Positions 1 through 9,318 of a stretch of DNA of 64,000 nucleotides are shown here, piece by piece (position 1 is the stretch's first letter; every line of letters begins with the position of its first letter). Under the pieces are notes generated by a model. That model was not told where the DNA came from and did no database searches. It saw nothing but the letters and a program-made list of their open reading frames with translations. Source of the stretch: Streptomyces sp. NBC_00461 (GTDB taxonomy: Bacteria > Actinomycetota > Actinomycetes > Streptomycetales > Streptomycetaceae); NCBI RefSeq assembly GCF_036013935.1, contig NZ_CP107902.1, positions 6,729,001-6,793,000 on the forward strand, in the 5' to 3' direction. The position numbers were made by a program, and so were the translations under genes.

Positions 1-183
1 CATGATGGTGCGGCGCGCCTCGTGCAGCTTGGCGCGCAGCACCTCGACCTGGTAGCCGAGGTCCTCGGCGTGCTGGATCGCCTTTTCCCGCTCGGTCTTC
101 AGCCGCTCCATCTCGGCCTCGAACCGAGAGAGGTGGTCGACGTCAGCCGCCGGCTCTCGCTCCTGGCGTTCGTAGCCCCGCAC
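1..183 (-). CDS. scy: Scy coiled-coil polarity scaffold, N-terminal fragment
   Basis: Partial gene: the first 61 codons lie here and the rest is beyond the left edge. The peptide starts VRGYERQEREPAADVDHL and continues into charged heptad-like sequence (SRFEAEMERLKTEREKA, then LGYQVEVLRAKLHEARR). This is the N terminus I remember for Scy, the long coiled-coil protein that organises hyphal tip growth with DivIVA and FilP. The GTG start at 183 is chosen from that similarity; the reading frame stays open upstream without a stop, so the start is likely but not proven. The neighbouring epimerase gene on the same strand matches the scy-mce order of other streptomycetes. Confidence 0.8.
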   Translation of the reverse strand, partial: MRGYERQEREPAADVDHLSRFEAEMERLKTEREKAIQHAEDLGYQVEVLRAKLHEARRTIM

Positions 184-569
184 TGCGCGGTCCCATCCGT
201 CCCCTGGTCGCAAGTCTGGCCATACGAGCTCCGTCCATCCGCCGAACGGGGCCCCCGGGGAATGGTGTCAGATCAACGGCGGAGCACGGGCTGCTGCCCC
301 GACGCCCGCCCCCCGAAACCCGGTCCCCGGCGGTCCCGGTGTCAAAAGGTGGCGTCGTCCGCCCTCAGAGCGGGCCGCGCGTCGTCCGGCACATGCGGTC
401 GCAAGGCGCCGGAAGGTCCTTGTAGCGGGGAGCCACCAGGGCCTTTCGGCAGCGCGGCGAGCGTGCGTGCCAGGCGTCGTACGGCAGGCGCCACCTCAGA
501 CGCCAGGACCGGGTCACCCCCCAAGAAGCGGCGACCGCCCCCAACCCTACCGGCCCATATGTACGGGGG
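184..569. other. Intergenic region between mce and scy
   Basis: This stretch of 386 bases separates the end of the epimerase gene from the scy start on the same strand. It should hold the scy promoter. I see short GC-rich self-complementary patches but no convincing terminator, operator or coding region. The open frames crossing it have no family similarity. Confidence 0.5.
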
Positions 570-1010
570 TCAGTGCTCAGGTGACTCAACAGGCGCCGAA
601 GTGACCAGTTCTGTCAGAACGCCGTGGCAATCCTTGGGGTGCAGGAACGTGATCCGTGACCCCATGGAACCGCGTCGCGGCTCTTCGTACAGCACGCGTA
701 CGCCCTTGTCGCGGATGTCCGCGGCCTCGCTGTCGACATCCGCCGTACCGAAAGCGATGTGGTGGACGCCCTCGCCGTTCTTGTCGAGCCACTTGGCGAC
801 GGTCGAGTCCGGACGCGTCGGCTCTAGAAGCTGCAGGTAGGAGGCGCCGCCGTCGGACGTGTCGTTGATCTTGAGCATGGCCTCGCGCACGCCCTGCTCC
901 TCGTTGACCTCGGAGTGGAACACCTCGAAGCCGTACGTGGCCCGGTAGAACTCGACAGTTTTGTCGAGGTCGAAGCAGGCGATCCCGATGTGGTCGATTC
1001 GCGTCAGCAT
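570..1010 (-). CDS. mce: Methylmalonyl-CoA epimerase
   Basis: A protein of 146 residues, the usual length for this family. It interconverts (2R)- and (2S)-methylmalonyl-CoA, linking propionyl-CoA carboxylation to methylmalonyl-CoA mutase and supplying extender units. It has the two-module vicinal-oxygen-chelate fold: IDHIGIAC near residue 5 and VHHIAFGT near residue 82 supply metal-binding histidines, and HPKDCHGVLTELV near the end supplies the last metal ligand (Glu). The start is ATG with no competing upstream start. It is divergent from the thiolase at 1159, and meaB follows, so three acyl-CoA genes are grouped. Confidence 0.95.
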   Translation of the reverse strand: MLTRIDHIGIACFDLDKTVEFYRATYGFEVFHSEVNEEQGVREAMLKINDTSDGGASYLQLLEPTRPDSTVAKWLDKNGEGVHHIAFGTADVDSEAADIRDKGVRVLYEEPRRGSMGSRITFLHPKDCHGVLTELVTSAPVESPEH

Positions 1011-1158
1011 GGTGTTAGTGCAGCGCTCCCCCAGTGGTTACGCAACGTGCGCGCGATCACACCGACGGCCGGGTGACGGCACGGAGTGCCACTCAGTACA
1101 TTCGAAGTAAACCCTCGTTCACTTCTTCAGCTGTGCAGCTGGAAGGGGATCGCACCTC

Positions 1159-2361
1159 ATGTCTGGAACGAACAGCACGACCTCCGTGATCGTCGCGGGT
1201 GCTCGCACCCCGATGGGGCGGTTGCTCGGCTCTCTCAAGTCCTTCTCCGGAGCCGACCTCGGCGGCTTCGCGATCAAGGCCGCCCTCGACCGTGCGGGGA
1301 TCGGTGGCGACCAGGTCCAGTACGTGATCATGGGTCAGGTCCTGCAGGCCGGCGCGGGCCAGATCCCGGCACGCCAGGCCGCGGTCAAGGCCGGCATCCC
1401 GATGAACGTCCCGGCACTCACCGTCAACAAGGTGTGTCTGTCCGGCCTCGACGCCATCGCCCTCGCCGACCAGCTGATCCGCGCCGGCGAGTTCGACGTG
1501 ATCGTCGCGGGCGGCCAGGAGTCCATGACCAACGCCCCCCACCTGCTGCCGAAGTCCCGCGAGGGCTTCAAGTACGGGGCGATCGAGATGCTCGACGCCA
1601 TGGCCCACGACGGCCTGACCGACGCCTTCGAGAACATCGCCATGGGCGAGTCGACGGAGAAGCACAACACGCGCCTCGGCATCCAGCGCCCCGAACAGGA
1701 CGAGATCGCCGCCCTGTCCCACCAGCGCGCCGCCGCCGCCCAGAAGAACGGCATCTTCGAGGCCGAGATCACCCCGGTGGAGATCCCGCAGCGCAAGGGT
1801 GAGCCGGTCCTCTTCAGCAAGGACGAGGGCATCCGCGGCGACACCACCGCGGAGTCCCTGGGCAAGCTGCGCCCGGCGTTCACCCGGGACGGCACGATCA
1901 CCGCCGGCTCCGCCTCGCAGATCTCGGACGGTGCGGCGGCCGTGGTCGTGATGAGCAAGGCCAAGGCGCTGGAGCTGGGCCTGGACTGGATCGCGGAGAT
2001 CGGCGCGCACGGCAATGTGGCGGGTCCGGACAACTCCCTGCAGTCCCAGCCGTCCAACGCGATCGCGCACGCCCTGAAGAAGGAGGGCCTGGAGGTCGAG
2101 GACCTGGACCTCGTCGAGATCAACGAGGCCTTCGCGGCCGTGGCCGTGCAGTCAATGAAGGACCTCGGGATTTCCACGGAAAAGGTGAATGTCAACGGCG
2201 GAGCGATCGCCCTGGGCCACCCGATCGGCATGTCCGGCGCCCGGCTCGTCCTGCACCTGGCACTGGAGCTCAAGCGCCGGGGCGGCGGCGTCGGCGCGGC
2301 CGCGCTGTGCGGCGGCGGCGGTCAGGGTGACGCGCTGATCGTGCGGGTACCCAAGGCCTGA
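1159..2361 (+). CDS. Acetyl-CoA C-acetyltransferase (thiolase)
   Basis: A protein of 400 residues, full length for a biosynthetic or degradative thiolase, converting two acetyl-CoA to acetoacetyl-CoA and back. The nucleophilic Cys sits in VNKVCLSG (about residue 93). The C-terminal signatures are [14 protein letters not shown], with the catalytic His, and CGGGGQGDA, with the second Cys replaced in position by the CGGGG loop typical of the family. ATG 1159 is preceded by a GGAAGGGGA purine stretch. meaB starts 35 bases downstream on the same strand, so the two are probably cotranscribed. In streptomycetes the acetoacetyl-CoA made here can feed the ethylmalonyl-CoA and isobutyryl-CoA routes (established knowledge; not shown by this sequence). 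Confidence 0.95.
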   Translation: MSGTNSTTSVIVAGARTPMGRLLGSLKSFSGADLGGFAIKAALDRAGIGGDQVQYVIMGQVLQAGAGQIPARQAAVKAGIPMNVPALTVNKVCLSGLDAIALADQLIRAGEFDVIVAGGQESMTNAPHLLPKSREGFKYGAIEMLDAMAHDGLTDAFENIAMGESTEKHNTRLGIQRPEQDEIAALSHQRAAAAQKNGIFEAEITPVEIPQRKGEPVLFSKDEGIRGDTTAESLGKLRPAFTRDGTITAGSASQISDGAAAVVVMSKAKALELGLDWIAEIGAHGNVAGPDNSLQSQPSNAIAHALKKEGLEVEDLDLVEINEAFAAVAVQSMKDLGISTEKVNVNGGAIALGHPIGMSGARLVLHLALELKRRGGGVGAAALCGGGGQGDALIVRVPKA

Positions 2362-2396
2362 ACCCGTCGCCGGGCAATTCTCTGAACGGAGCTGTG

Positions 2397-3353
2397 ATGC
2401 AGGACGTCTCCACCCTGGTGGCCCAGGCCAGGGAAGGCCGGCCGCGGGCCGTGGCCCGGCTGATCTCGCTGGTCGAGGGGGCGTCCCCGCAGCTCAGGGA
2501 GGTCATGGAGGCACTTGCTCCGCTCACGGGGAACGCGTACGTGGTCGGTCTGACCGGTTCCCCGGGCGTCGGCAAGTCCACGTCGACCTCCGCGCTCGTG
2601 ACGGCGTACCGCAATCAGGGCAGACGGGTCGGCGTCCTGGCCGTCGACCCGTCGTCCCCCTTCTCGGGCGGCGCGCTCCTCGGTGACCGCGTCCGTATGT
2701 CGGACCACGCCTCGGACCCAGGTGTCTACATCCGCTCCATGGCGACCCGTGGTCACCTCGGTGGCCTCGCCTGGGCCGCCCCGCAGGCGATCCGCGTGCT
2801 GGACGCGGCGGGCTGCGACGTGATCCTGGTCGAGACGGTGGGCGTGGGCCAGTCGGAGGTGGAGATCGCCTCCCAGGCGGACACGAGCGTGGTGATGCTG
2901 GCCCCGGGCATGGGCGACGGCATCCAGGCGGCGAAGGCCGGAATCCTCGAGATCGGCGACGTCTACGTCGTCAACAAGGCGGACCGGGACGGTGCGGACG
3001 CCACCGCCCGCGAGCTGAACCACATGCTGGGCCTGGGCGAGTCCCGCGGTCCCGGTGACTGGCGCCCGCCGATCGTCAAGACGGTCGCCGCGCGCGCCGA
3101 GGGCGTCGACGAGGTCGTCGAGGCCCTGGAGAAGCACCGCGCGTGGATGGAGGAGCGGGGAGTGCTGGCGCAACGCCGCCTCGCCCGTGCGTCCCGCGAG
3201 GTGGAGACCATCGCGGTGACGGCCCTGCGCGCCCGCATCGGCGACCTGCACGGCGATCGCCGGCTGAGTGTGCTGGCGGAGCGGATCGTGGGCGGGGAAC
3301 TGGATCCGTACGGTGCCGCGGACGAGCTGGTGGCGGGGCTGACGGAGGGCTGA
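2397..3353 (+). CDS. meaB: MeaB-type G-protein chaperone of B12-dependent acyl-CoA mutases
   Basis: A protein of 318 residues of the MeaB/ArgK P-loop GTPase family, which protects and reloads adenosylcobalamin in methylmalonyl-CoA or isobutyryl-CoA mutase. The P-loop is GLTGSPGVGKSTSTSALV at about residues 51-68. Further family motifs are LAVDPSSPFSGGALLGDR (the Mg and base III region), ILVETVGVGQSEVEI and the guanine-specificity motif VVNKADRDGAD. ATG 2397 is preferred over the adjacent GTG at 2394 because CGGAG lies five bases upstream. icmA, a plausible client, is about 6 kb downstream. Confidence 0.93.
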   Translation: MQDVSTLVAQAREGRPRAVARLISLVEGASPQLREVMEALAPLTGNAYVVGLTGSPGVGKSTSTSALVTAYRNQGRRVGVLAVDPSSPFSGGALLGDRVRMSDHASDPGVYIRSMATRGHLGGLAWAAPQAIRVLDAAGCDVILVETVGVGQSEVEIASQADTSVVMLAPGMGDGIQAAKAGILEIGDVYVVNKADRDGADATARELNHMLGLGESRGPGDWRPPIVKTVAARAEGVDEVVEALEKHRAWMEERGVLAQRRLARASREVETIAVTALRARIGDLHGDRRLSVLAERIVGGELDPYGAADELVAGLTEG

Positions 3354-3528
3354 GGCGGGCCTTTCCCGCATCCCCGTCGCCAACTCCCCAACCCCGCTGC
3401 TACGTTGATGCACATGTACCTCCTCCTGGCATAGGGCACGCCCGAGCCCGCGCACGGCGAGCGGTGACCGACCGCACGGCCCGCGCGGCGATCAGGCGTC
3501 CCCTTTCCGCCTCGAGTCGAGGACTCCC

Positions 3529-4755
3529 GTGTCTTCCATACCGGTCGGACGGCCGTCGTACGCCGCCGTCCTTCGTATCCCGCATGCCCGCCGCACCTTC
3601 GCCGCCGCCCTGCTCGGCAGACTGTCGTACGGCGTCGTCCCGCTGTCCGTGATGCTCGCCGTGACCCGGGCCACCGGGTCCTACGCGGTGGCGGGCACCG
3701 TCATGGCCCTGTTCGGCGGCACCAGCGTCTTCCTGTCGCCCGCGAGGGCGGCCCTCACCGACCGGCACGGCCCGCGCCGCGCGCTCATCCCGATGGTCGT
3801 CGCCTACGCTGCCCTGCTCGGGCTGCTGACGGTGCTCCTCGGGCGTCCGGGTGCCGCCTCGCCGCTGACTCTGGGGGCGGTGACCGCCGCGGCGGGCGCC
3901 TGTACTCCGCCGCTGGGCCCGACCATGCGCGCCGTCTGGGGCCGACTCGCCCCGGACCGTGATCTGTTGCAGCGCGCCTACAGCCTCGACGGCGTCGCCG
4001 AGGAACTGCTCTTCGTCTCGGGGCCGTTGCTGGTCGGCGTCCTCGTGGGCTTCGCCCCGCCGACGGCCGGGATCGTCCTCGGCACGGCGCTGATCGTGGT
4101 CGGGACCGTCGGGTTCGTGTCGTCGCCGGCGGTACGGGACACGCGGTCACAGGACGGGCCGGCGCGGCACCGGTCCGGCGGGCGGCCGATACTGCTCGGG
4201 CTCCGACGGCCCGTGACCGCCGCCGCGGGCGTCGGGCTCGCGCTCGGCGCGGTCGATCTGCTGGTCGTCGCGTTCACCGGGCGGCAGGGGTACGGCGGTG
4301 ACAGCGTGGCCTGGGTACTGGCCGCCCTGTCCGCTGGGAGCGCCGTCGGCGGACTGCTCAACGGGGCGGTGACCTGGCGGGCCCCGGCGGGGAGGCGGCT
4401 GCCCCTGCTGACCGCCGGGCTGGGGCTCGCGCTCCTCGGCGCCGCCCTGGTCCCGGACCTCGTCACGCTCGCCCTGGCCGCCACCGTGGCCGGGTTCTTC
4501 GTGTCCCCGGCGATCACCACGGCCTACCTCATCGCCGACGAGTCCGCCGCACCGGACACCCGCGTCCGCGCCGGCGCCTGGGTCAACACGGCCGTCAACG
4601 CGGGCGGCACGGCCGGAACCTCAGCCGCCGGCGTGCTGGCCGGGGCCTTGCCGACGGGCTGGTGTTTCGCGGCGACCGGCGGCGTCGTACTGCTGACGGC
4701 CCTGACGACGGTGACGGTGACGGTCGCCGGGCCGGACCGGACCGGAACAGCCTGA
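3529..4755 (+). CDS. MFS transporter, 12 helices
   Basis: A protein of 408 residues, mostly hydrophobic, with the pattern of a 12-helix major facilitator. The loop between helices 2 and 3 reads ALTDRHGPRRALIP, a variant of the MFS signature A. A hydrophilic central loop lies near residues 205-222 (DTRSQDGPARHRSGGRP). GTG 3529 follows CGAGGA by six bases. Substrate is unknown; such proteins commonly export drugs or sugars. It stands alone: 175 bases separate it from meaB, and the next gene is the MarR regulator on the other strand, which could control an exporter, although divergent control is excluded because the two genes converge. Confidence 0.8.
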   Translation: MSSIPVGRPSYAAVLRIPHARRTFAAALLGRLSYGVVPLSVMLAVTRATGSYAVAGTVMALFGGTSVFLSPARAALTDRHGPRRALIPMVVAYAALLGLLTVLLGRPGAASPLTLGAVTAAAGACTPPLGPTMRAVWGRLAPDRDLLQRAYSLDGVAEELLFVSGPLLVGVLVGFAPPTAGIVLGTALIVVGTVGFVSSPAVRDTRSQDGPARHRSGGRPILLGLRRPVTAAAGVGLALGAVDLLVVAFTGRQGYGGDSVAWVLAALSAGSAVGGLLNGAVTWRAPAGRRLPLLTAGLGLALLGAALVPDLVTLALAATVAGFFVSPAITTAYLIADESAAPDTRVRAGAWVNTAVNAGGTAGTSAAGVLAGALPTGWCFAATGGVVLLTALTTVTVTVAGPDRTGTA

Positions 4756-5175
4756 CCTGCCCCCGGCTTCTCCTGGCTTCCTCCCGGTTTCCACGGGTTG
4801 CCCGAGGCGGCACCGTCGGGCCGTGCACGAGGCCGCACGGAGGTACTGGGCGAGTCCGCCGACAGGGCGAGACACGGATCCCGGCCGGGCGGTGCGGTAG
4901 TCCGGCGGCCGCCGTCGCGGCCGGGCGTTCCCGGACACGCGGTGCACCCGGCTGTTCGTCGACCACTCCAGGTCCGGCAGCCGGCGCTGGTACGACTGGC
5001 TGACGTGCCGCGGGGCAGCGTGCGGGCCGGCGCCGCGCGTGCGCGCCCGCCGCCTGCCGCCTGCCGGTCGGGGCCGTGCCCTGCCCGTCGGCCTCGCGCG
5101 GTCAGCGAAAAGTGGGCCGTGCGGTCCTGGGCGTACCAGGTGCCGCACGGCCCGGTGTGTCCTGCCGCGCGGACC
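4756..5175. other. Convergent intergenic region without a supported gene
   Basis: This region of 420 bases lies between the convergent MFS and MarR genes. Open frames cross it but have no similarity, no ribosome site and atypical composition. The only structure I support is the hairpin at 5114-5153. Confidence 0.5.
5114..5153 (-). terminator. Hairpin downstream of the MarR gene
   Basis: GGGCCGTGCGG at 5114-5124 pairs perfectly with CCGCACGGCCC at 5143-5153, and CCTGG/CCAGG extends pairing inside the loop. It lies 22 bases past the MarR stop, the expected place for a rho-independent-type terminator of Streptomyces, which often lack the U tract. Confidence 0.65.
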
Positions 5176-5655
5176 CTAGGGCCGGCGCCCCCGCTGCCCG
5201 CGGAGGTGCTGCGCGATGGGCTTCAGGGCCTTGTCGAGTTCCGCCATGGCCTCGGGGGACAGCAGATCGATGAAGTGGCGGCGCACGGACCCCACATGGT
5301 GCGGCGCGACCTTCTGCATCGTTTCCAAGCCGTGCTCGGTGAGGACCGCGTAGAGCCCGCGGCGGTCGGACTCGCAGTTCTCACGGCGGACCAGGTTCGC
5401 GTTCTCCATCCGGGTGATCTGGTGGGAGAGGCGGCTCTTGGACTGGAGGGTGGCGGATGCGAGATCGCTCATGCGCATCCGTACGTCCTCCGACTCGGAG
5501 AGGTTCACCAGGATCTCGTAGTCGTTCATCGTCAGGCCGAACGGCTGCAGGTCCCTCTCGAGCTGGTACGTCAACAGCCTGTTGACCTCCAGGTGGGTGC
5601 GCCAGGCGCACTGCTCCGCATCGGTCAGCCAGCGAGTGGCCGTCTCGGTCTCCAT
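5176..5655 (-). CDS. MarR-family transcriptional regulator
   Basis: A protein of 159 residues with the MarR winged helix: helices near residues 20-70, the recognition region MRMSDLASATLQSKSRLSHQITRM (given in parts: RMSDLASATLQ, then KSRLSHQITRM) and the wing NLVRRENCESDRRGLYAVLT with the conserved D-x-R-G turn. ATG 5655 is the only sensible start. It is separated by 95 bases from the AIM24-family cluster on the same strand and has no divergent partner, so its targets are not evident. Cys residues at CAWRTH and ENCESDRR could make it redox-responsive, which is only a guess. Confidence 0.9.
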   Translation of the reverse strand: METETATRWLTDAEQCAWRTHLEVNRLLTYQLERDLQPFGLTMNDYEILVNLSESEDVRMRMSDLASATLQSKSRLSHQITRMENANLVRRENCESDRRGLYAVLTEHGLETMQKVAPHHVGSVRRHFIDLLSPEAMAELDKALKPIAQHLRGQRGRRP

Positions 5656-5750
5656 GAATCAAGTCTACCTAAAATGTTGAAAGGCGAACTAGTGAGGGTG
5701 GCGTGACGGTGGCGTGCACACGTTCGACGTCACACTCCGCAGACTACCGC

Positions 5751-6554
5751 TCACAGCCCGAAGCGACGCTGGAGGTCCCCCAGCTGTCCGGGAAGGCGCG
5801 GTGTGCCGGCTTGCTGCGAAGGGCCCGCGTGTGCCCCGCCGCCACCGGGCACGCCGGCCTGCTGGGGAACCGCTCCGGTGGCCTGCTCGGCCATCAGGGT
5901 CTCCGAGGACTGGAGCAGTACCGTGCCGGCCCCGATGAACTCGAACTGGTGCTCCTCCCCGGAGGCCCCGCCGAGGCCTGTCATCGCACGTAGACCCCCC
6001 ATGACGCCCGTCAGGTAGCCGTGGTCGTAGTGGTGGCACGGCGAGGGGCAGTCGGCCCAGCCGACGAGTGCCTGCGGGTCCACCCGGATCGGCGGTTCGA
6101 TGAACACCACCGGACCGTTAGATGCAGCCACGAACTTTCCGGTTCCGATCAGGGTCAGAAAACCCGGCACGATTGATTGCTTGAGAGCGAGACTTGGCTG
6201 AAAAGCGAGCAGGTTGCCCGAGCGAATGGTCAGGTTGCCGTCTTCCAGGTCGTACGAATTCACGTCGAAGGCCCGGTCGGCGAGGAGCATCTTGCCCGAG
6301 CCCTCCGCCACGACCCAGTCGCTCGCGTGCAGTGGCGAATGAAAGGACGTACGGACAAGTCGGTCGAGTCGCCCGTGCCCGATGCCGTTGAACTCCATCG
6401 AGCCGTAGTAGGCGATCATCTTCCCCTTCTGCAGGAACCACTGGCTCCCCTTGAGCTCGACGCAGAAGGTGTACTTGTTCACGTTGTCGTCGACCGGCAG
6501 GGTCATCGGGTCGAAGACCGTCGGGCTGCCGCCCGGAGCCCCGTACATGCTCAC
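5751..6554 (-). CDS. AIM24-family protein (third of three tandem paralogues)
   Basis: A protein of 267 residues with the AIM24/DUF124 beta-helical fold, recognised from the repeated motifs FLQKGKMIAYYGSMEF, GSGKMLLADRAFDVNSYDLE, LTIRSGNLLAF, VDPQALVGW and FEFIGAGTVLLQSSE, each with a counterpart in the two genes upstream. It has an extra C-terminal Gly/Gln/Pro-rich tail of about 50 residues that the paralogues lack. The start ATG overlaps the stop of the preceding gene (6551-6554), so translation is probably coupled. The biochemical role of bacterial AIM24 proteins is unknown; a membrane- or tubulin-free scaffold role is not established. Confidence 0.85.
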   Translation of the reverse strand: MSMYGAPGGSPTVFDPMTLPVDDNVNKYTFCVELKGSQWFLQKGKMIAYYGSMEFNGIGHGRLDRLVRTSFHSPLHASDWVVAEGSGKMLLADRAFDVNSYDLEDGNLTIRSGNLLAFQPSLALKQSIVPGFLTLIGTGKFVAASNGPVVFIEPPIRVDPQALVGWADCPSPCHHYDHGYLTGVMGGLRAMTGLGGASGEEHQFEFIGAGTVLLQSSETLMAEQATGAVPQQAGVPGGGGAHAGPSQQAGTPRLPGQLGDLQRRFGL

Positions 6555-7213
6555 AGCTTCTCCTCCGAGGCCTGGACGTAGACCGCGCCGCTGCCGCTGA
6601 GCTCCAACTGGAAGGCCTCGCCGGAGCCGCGGCCCACCATGTCGCGCCAGCCCAGCGCCGTGGACAGCTTGTTGCGGACGTCGCCGTGGTGGGCGACGTA
6701 CGCCTGCGGGTCGACGTGGACGGGCCGCTGGGGGGTGATCGGGAGCTCGAAGACACCGCCGTGGGCCATCACGGCGACGGCGCCGTGGCCCTTGAGGGTG
6801 GTCGTGAACAGCCCCTGGCCGGTGACCTGGCCGCGCACCATGCCCATGACGCCGCCCTGCGAGCCCATGAACATCGTGCCCTGCTGGAGCGTGCCCTCGA
6901 AGGCGAGCAGGCGGTCCGCCTCGACGTAGAGGGTGTCGCCGGTGAGGTTGATGACGTGGACGTGGTGGCCGCCGTGCCCGAACAGGACCGTGCCGCTGCC
7001 CTCCACGCTCATCAGGGGCGTGGCCTCGTTGGCGACCCGGCGGCCGATCATCGACATGACCCCGCCCTGGCCGCCCTGGATGTTCGGGGTGAAGGAGACC
7101 TCGCCCTTGTAGGCGAGCATGGCGCCACGCTGGCTGAACAGCCGCTGACCGGGCAGGACGGTCGCCTCGACCATCTTGGAGTTGATCTCGCGCAGGGTCA
7201 TGTCACACATCAC
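6551..7213 (-). CDS. AIM24-family protein (second of three)
   Basis: A protein of up to 220 residues of the same family: RLFSQRGAMLAYKGEVSF, GSGTVLFGHGGHHVHVINL, LYVEADRLLAFEGTL, MGSQGGVMGMVRGQ, VDPQAYVAHHGDV and FQLELSGSGAVYVQASE are the repeated strands. The start is uncertain: ATG codons at 7213, 7210 and 7201 are all possible, and none has a clear Shine-Dalgarno site because it overlaps the end of the gene before it (7203). All three paralogues keep Gly-rich turns at the same positions. It is the middle gene of a coupled three-gene operon. Confidence 0.85.
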   Translation of the reverse strand: MMCDMTLREINSKMVEATVLPGQRLFSQRGAMLAYKGEVSFTPNIQGGQGGVMSMIGRRVANEATPLMSVEGSGTVLFGHGGHHVHVINLTGDTLYVEADRLLAFEGTLQQGTMFMGSQGGVMGMVRGQVTGQGLFTTTLKGHGAVAVMAHGGVFELPITPQRPVHVDPQAYVAHHGDVRNKLSTALGWRDMVGRGSGEAFQLELSGSGAVYVQASEEKL

Positions 7214-7841
7214 CCGCGATCGTGTTGCGCTCGCTCGGCTGTACGTACACCAGCCCGTCCCCCTCGAAGCGGATCTGGAAGGCCTCGCCGCCGCCCTCCC
7301 CGAGGAGCGTGCGGAAGGTCACACCGGACTGGAAGGACTGCCGCAGATTTCCCTGGTGCGCGATGTAGGCGCCGGGGTCGACGGTCAGCGGGTACTGCGC
7401 GCTCACCCGCAGCACCACCGCCTGGCCGTCCGACATGATCGCCGCCTGGCCGTGGCCCTCGACGGTCGTCGTGAACAGTCCGTTGCCCTGTGAGGCGCCG
7501 CGCATTCCGGTGAAGGTCGTGCCGGTCCTGAGACCGGTGTCGGTCGCGAGCAGATTGCTCGACTCCACGTACAGCTTGTCCCCCTGGAGGCTGACGAGGT
7601 TGATCTCGGAGGCGCGGTCCGCGAACCAGCACGTGCCGTGCCCCTTCACCTCCATCACGGTCATCTGCTCGCCGGTGATCCGCCGGGTCACCATCCCCCG
7701 GATGCCCTCACCGCCGCCGCTGAGCTTCTTGAAGGCCATCTGCCCGTCGTACGCGACCATCGAGCCGTTCTTCGCCTTCACGGCGTCCCCGGTCATGTCG
7801 ACGGCGAGCACCTTGCTTCCTTGAAGTCGGAACATCGCCAC
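7203..7841 (-). CDS. AIM24-family protein (first of three)
   Basis: A protein of 212 residues that opens the operon. Motifs matching its neighbours include [77 protein letters not shown] and [17 protein letters not shown]. The start codon at 7841 gives [19 protein letters not shown] 7835 (MFRLQGS) is equally possible. No signal peptide or membrane segment is visible in any of the three. The upstream gap of about 150 bases holds the promoter shared with, and divergent from, the DUF3817 gene at 7993. Confidence 0.85.
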   Translation of the reverse strand: MAMFRLQGSKVLAVDMTGDAVKAKNGSMVAYDGQMAFKKLSGGGEGIRGMVTRRITGEQMTVMEVKGHGTCWFADRASEINLVSLQGDKLYVESSNLLATDTGLRTGTTFTGMRGASQGNGLFTTTVEGHGQAAIMSDGQAVVLRVSAQYPLTVDPGAYIAHQGNLRQSFQSGVTFRTLLGEGGGEAFQIRFEGDGLVYVQPSERNTIAGDV

Positions 7842-7992
7842 GTTGCGAAGGTAACCGCGGGCGGCTGCGCCGAACAGGGCTCAAAGGTGGAGAGGGACCC
7901 TGACCGCACCCTGAGAGCGACGGTTTGTCAGAATGGACGAACGCTTGTGCTTACATTCACAAAGAGCGACCGTCTCCCACCGAAGGTGACCC

Positions 7993-8346
7993 GTGGACCT
8001 CAAGACCGCCACCGCCCTGCGCCGGCTCCGACTCGTCTCGGCCCCCGAGGCCGTGTCCTTCCTCCTGCTGCTGGTCTGCTCCGTGCTGAAGCGGACCACG
8101 GACTTCAACGCGGTGCCGGTGATGGGCATGGTCCACGGCGTCCTGTTCATCCTGTACGTGATCTTCTGGGCCGACGCCTGGAACCGCACCAAGTGGCCGC
8201 TGAGGACCGCGGCCTTCTACTTCGTCCTCTCCGTCCTGCCCACCGGCGGCTTCTTCGCCGAGCGCAAGCTCAAGCGCGCCGCCGAGAACGCTGTCAACGC
8301 AGCCATCGCCTCGCGCGCCCGCCAGGAAGGGATCGTGAACGCATGA
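7993..8346 (+). CDS. DUF3817 membrane protein
   Basis: A small integral membrane protein of 117 residues with about three helices: [33 protein letters not shown] and [19 protein letters not shown]. The H-G-V/W-L-Y/F-x-x-Y segment and the PTGGFF-ERK ending are family hallmarks that recur in the second copy at 9319. Function is unknown. GTG 7993 is preceded by GAAGGTGA. The stop overlaps the ATG of the next gene (ATGA at 8343-8346), so the two are translationally coupled. Confidence 0.8.
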   Translation: MDLKTATALRRLRLVSAPEAVSFLLLLVCSVLKRTTDFNAVPVMGMVHGVLFILYVIFWADAWNRTKWPLRTAAFYFVLSVLPTGGFFAERKLKRAAENAVNAAIASRARQEGIVNA

Positions 8347-8636
8347 TCGTCGCCTTCTCCGTGACACCGTTGGGGGTCGGCGACGAGGTGGGGGAGTACG
8401 TCGCCGACGCCGTCCGCGTGGTCCGCGAGTCGGGTCTGCCCCACCGCACCGACGCGATGTTCACGAGCATCGAGGGCGAGTGGGACGAGGTCATGGACGT
8501 CGTCAGGCGCGCCGTCGCCGCGGTCGAGGCACGGGCACCGCGCGTGTCCCTCGTCCTCAAGGCCGACATCCGCCCGGGAGTGAAGGACGGTCTCACCGCC
8601 AAGGTGGAGACGGTGGAGCGGTATCTGGCCCAGTAG
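8343..8636 (+). CDS. MTH1187-family thiamine-binding-like protein
   Basis: A protein of 97 residues, the normal size for the MTH1187/YkoF-like (DUF77) family. It begins [20 protein letters not shown] and has [16 protein letters not shown] sequence ([18 protein letters not shown]) and the late strand [13 protein letters not shown], matching the ferredoxin-like fold that assembles into tetramers and in some members binds thiamine. No enzyme function is known. It is coupled to the upstream DUF3817 gene. Confidence 0.85.
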   Translation: MIVAFSVTPLGVGDEVGEYVADAVRVVRESGLPHRTDAMFTSIEGEWDEVMDVVRRAVAAVEARAPRVSLVLKADIRPGVKDGLTAKVETVERYLAQ

Positions 8637-8765
8637 TCGAGAGCTATGGGCTGTGGGCCGGGGCGCGGGGTCCGGCCCGCTGTCCGTCGCCCGTCCCGGC
8701 CGCTCGGCGGACCGAAAGGCGAGACGGGGCTGACCAGCATGTGACCGGCCGGTAAGGTCGATGCC

Positions 8766-9275
8766 GTGCCGAAGCCGCTCAGTCTTCCCTTCGATCCGAT
8801 CGCCCGCGCCGACGAACTCTGGAAGCAGCGCTGGGGAAACGTGCCGTCGATGGCGGCCATCACCTCGATCATGCGTGCGCACCAGATCCTGCTCGCCGAG
8901 GTCGACGCGGTGGTGAAGCCGTACGGACTCACGTTCGCGCGGTACGAGGCGCTGGTGCTGCTCACCTTCTCCAGGGAGGGCGAGCTGACGATGTCCAAGA
9001 TCGGCGAGCGCCTCATGGTGCATCCGACGTCGGTGACCAACACCGTGGACCGGCTGGTGAAGTCGGGCCTGATGGCCAAGCGCCCCAACCCCAACGACGG
9101 GCGGGGCACCCTCGCCTCCATCACCGACAAGGGCCGCGAGGTCGTCGAGGCGGCCACCCGCGACCTGATGGCGATGGACTTCGGCCTCGGTGCCTACGAC
9201 GCCGAGGAGTGCGGGGAGATCTTCGCGATGCTGCGGCCGCTGCGGGTGGCGGCGAGCGACTTCGACGCGGACTGA
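8766..9275 (+). CDS. MarR-family transcriptional regulator
   Basis: A protein of 169 residues. The winged-helix core is clear: VVKPYGLTFARYEALVLL, then LTMSKIGERLMVHPTSVTN (recognition helix) and the wing MAKRPNPNDGRGTLASITDKG with its D-G-R-G turn. GTG 8766 gives MPKPLSLPFDP. It lies between two DUF3817 genes in the same orientation; the following gene starts 43 bases downstream and is probably cotranscribed. Ligand and targets are not visible. Confidence 0.9.
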   Translation: MPKPLSLPFDPIARADELWKQRWGNVPSMAAITSIMRAHQILLAEVDAVVKPYGLTFARYEALVLLTFSREGELTMSKIGERLMVHPTSVTNTVDRLVKSGLMAKRPNPNDGRGTLASITDKGREVVEAATRDLMAMDFGLGAYDAEECGEIFAMLRPLRVAASDFDAD

Positions 9276-9318
9276 CCCCGCCCAAGATCTCCCGGAACGG
9301 GCGGTTACGCTCGACGCC

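Noticed and set aside
3143..3652. Open frame bridging the end of meaB and the start of the MFS gene
   Set aside because: Arg/Pro-rich shadow of meaB. The intergenic part has no ribosome site.
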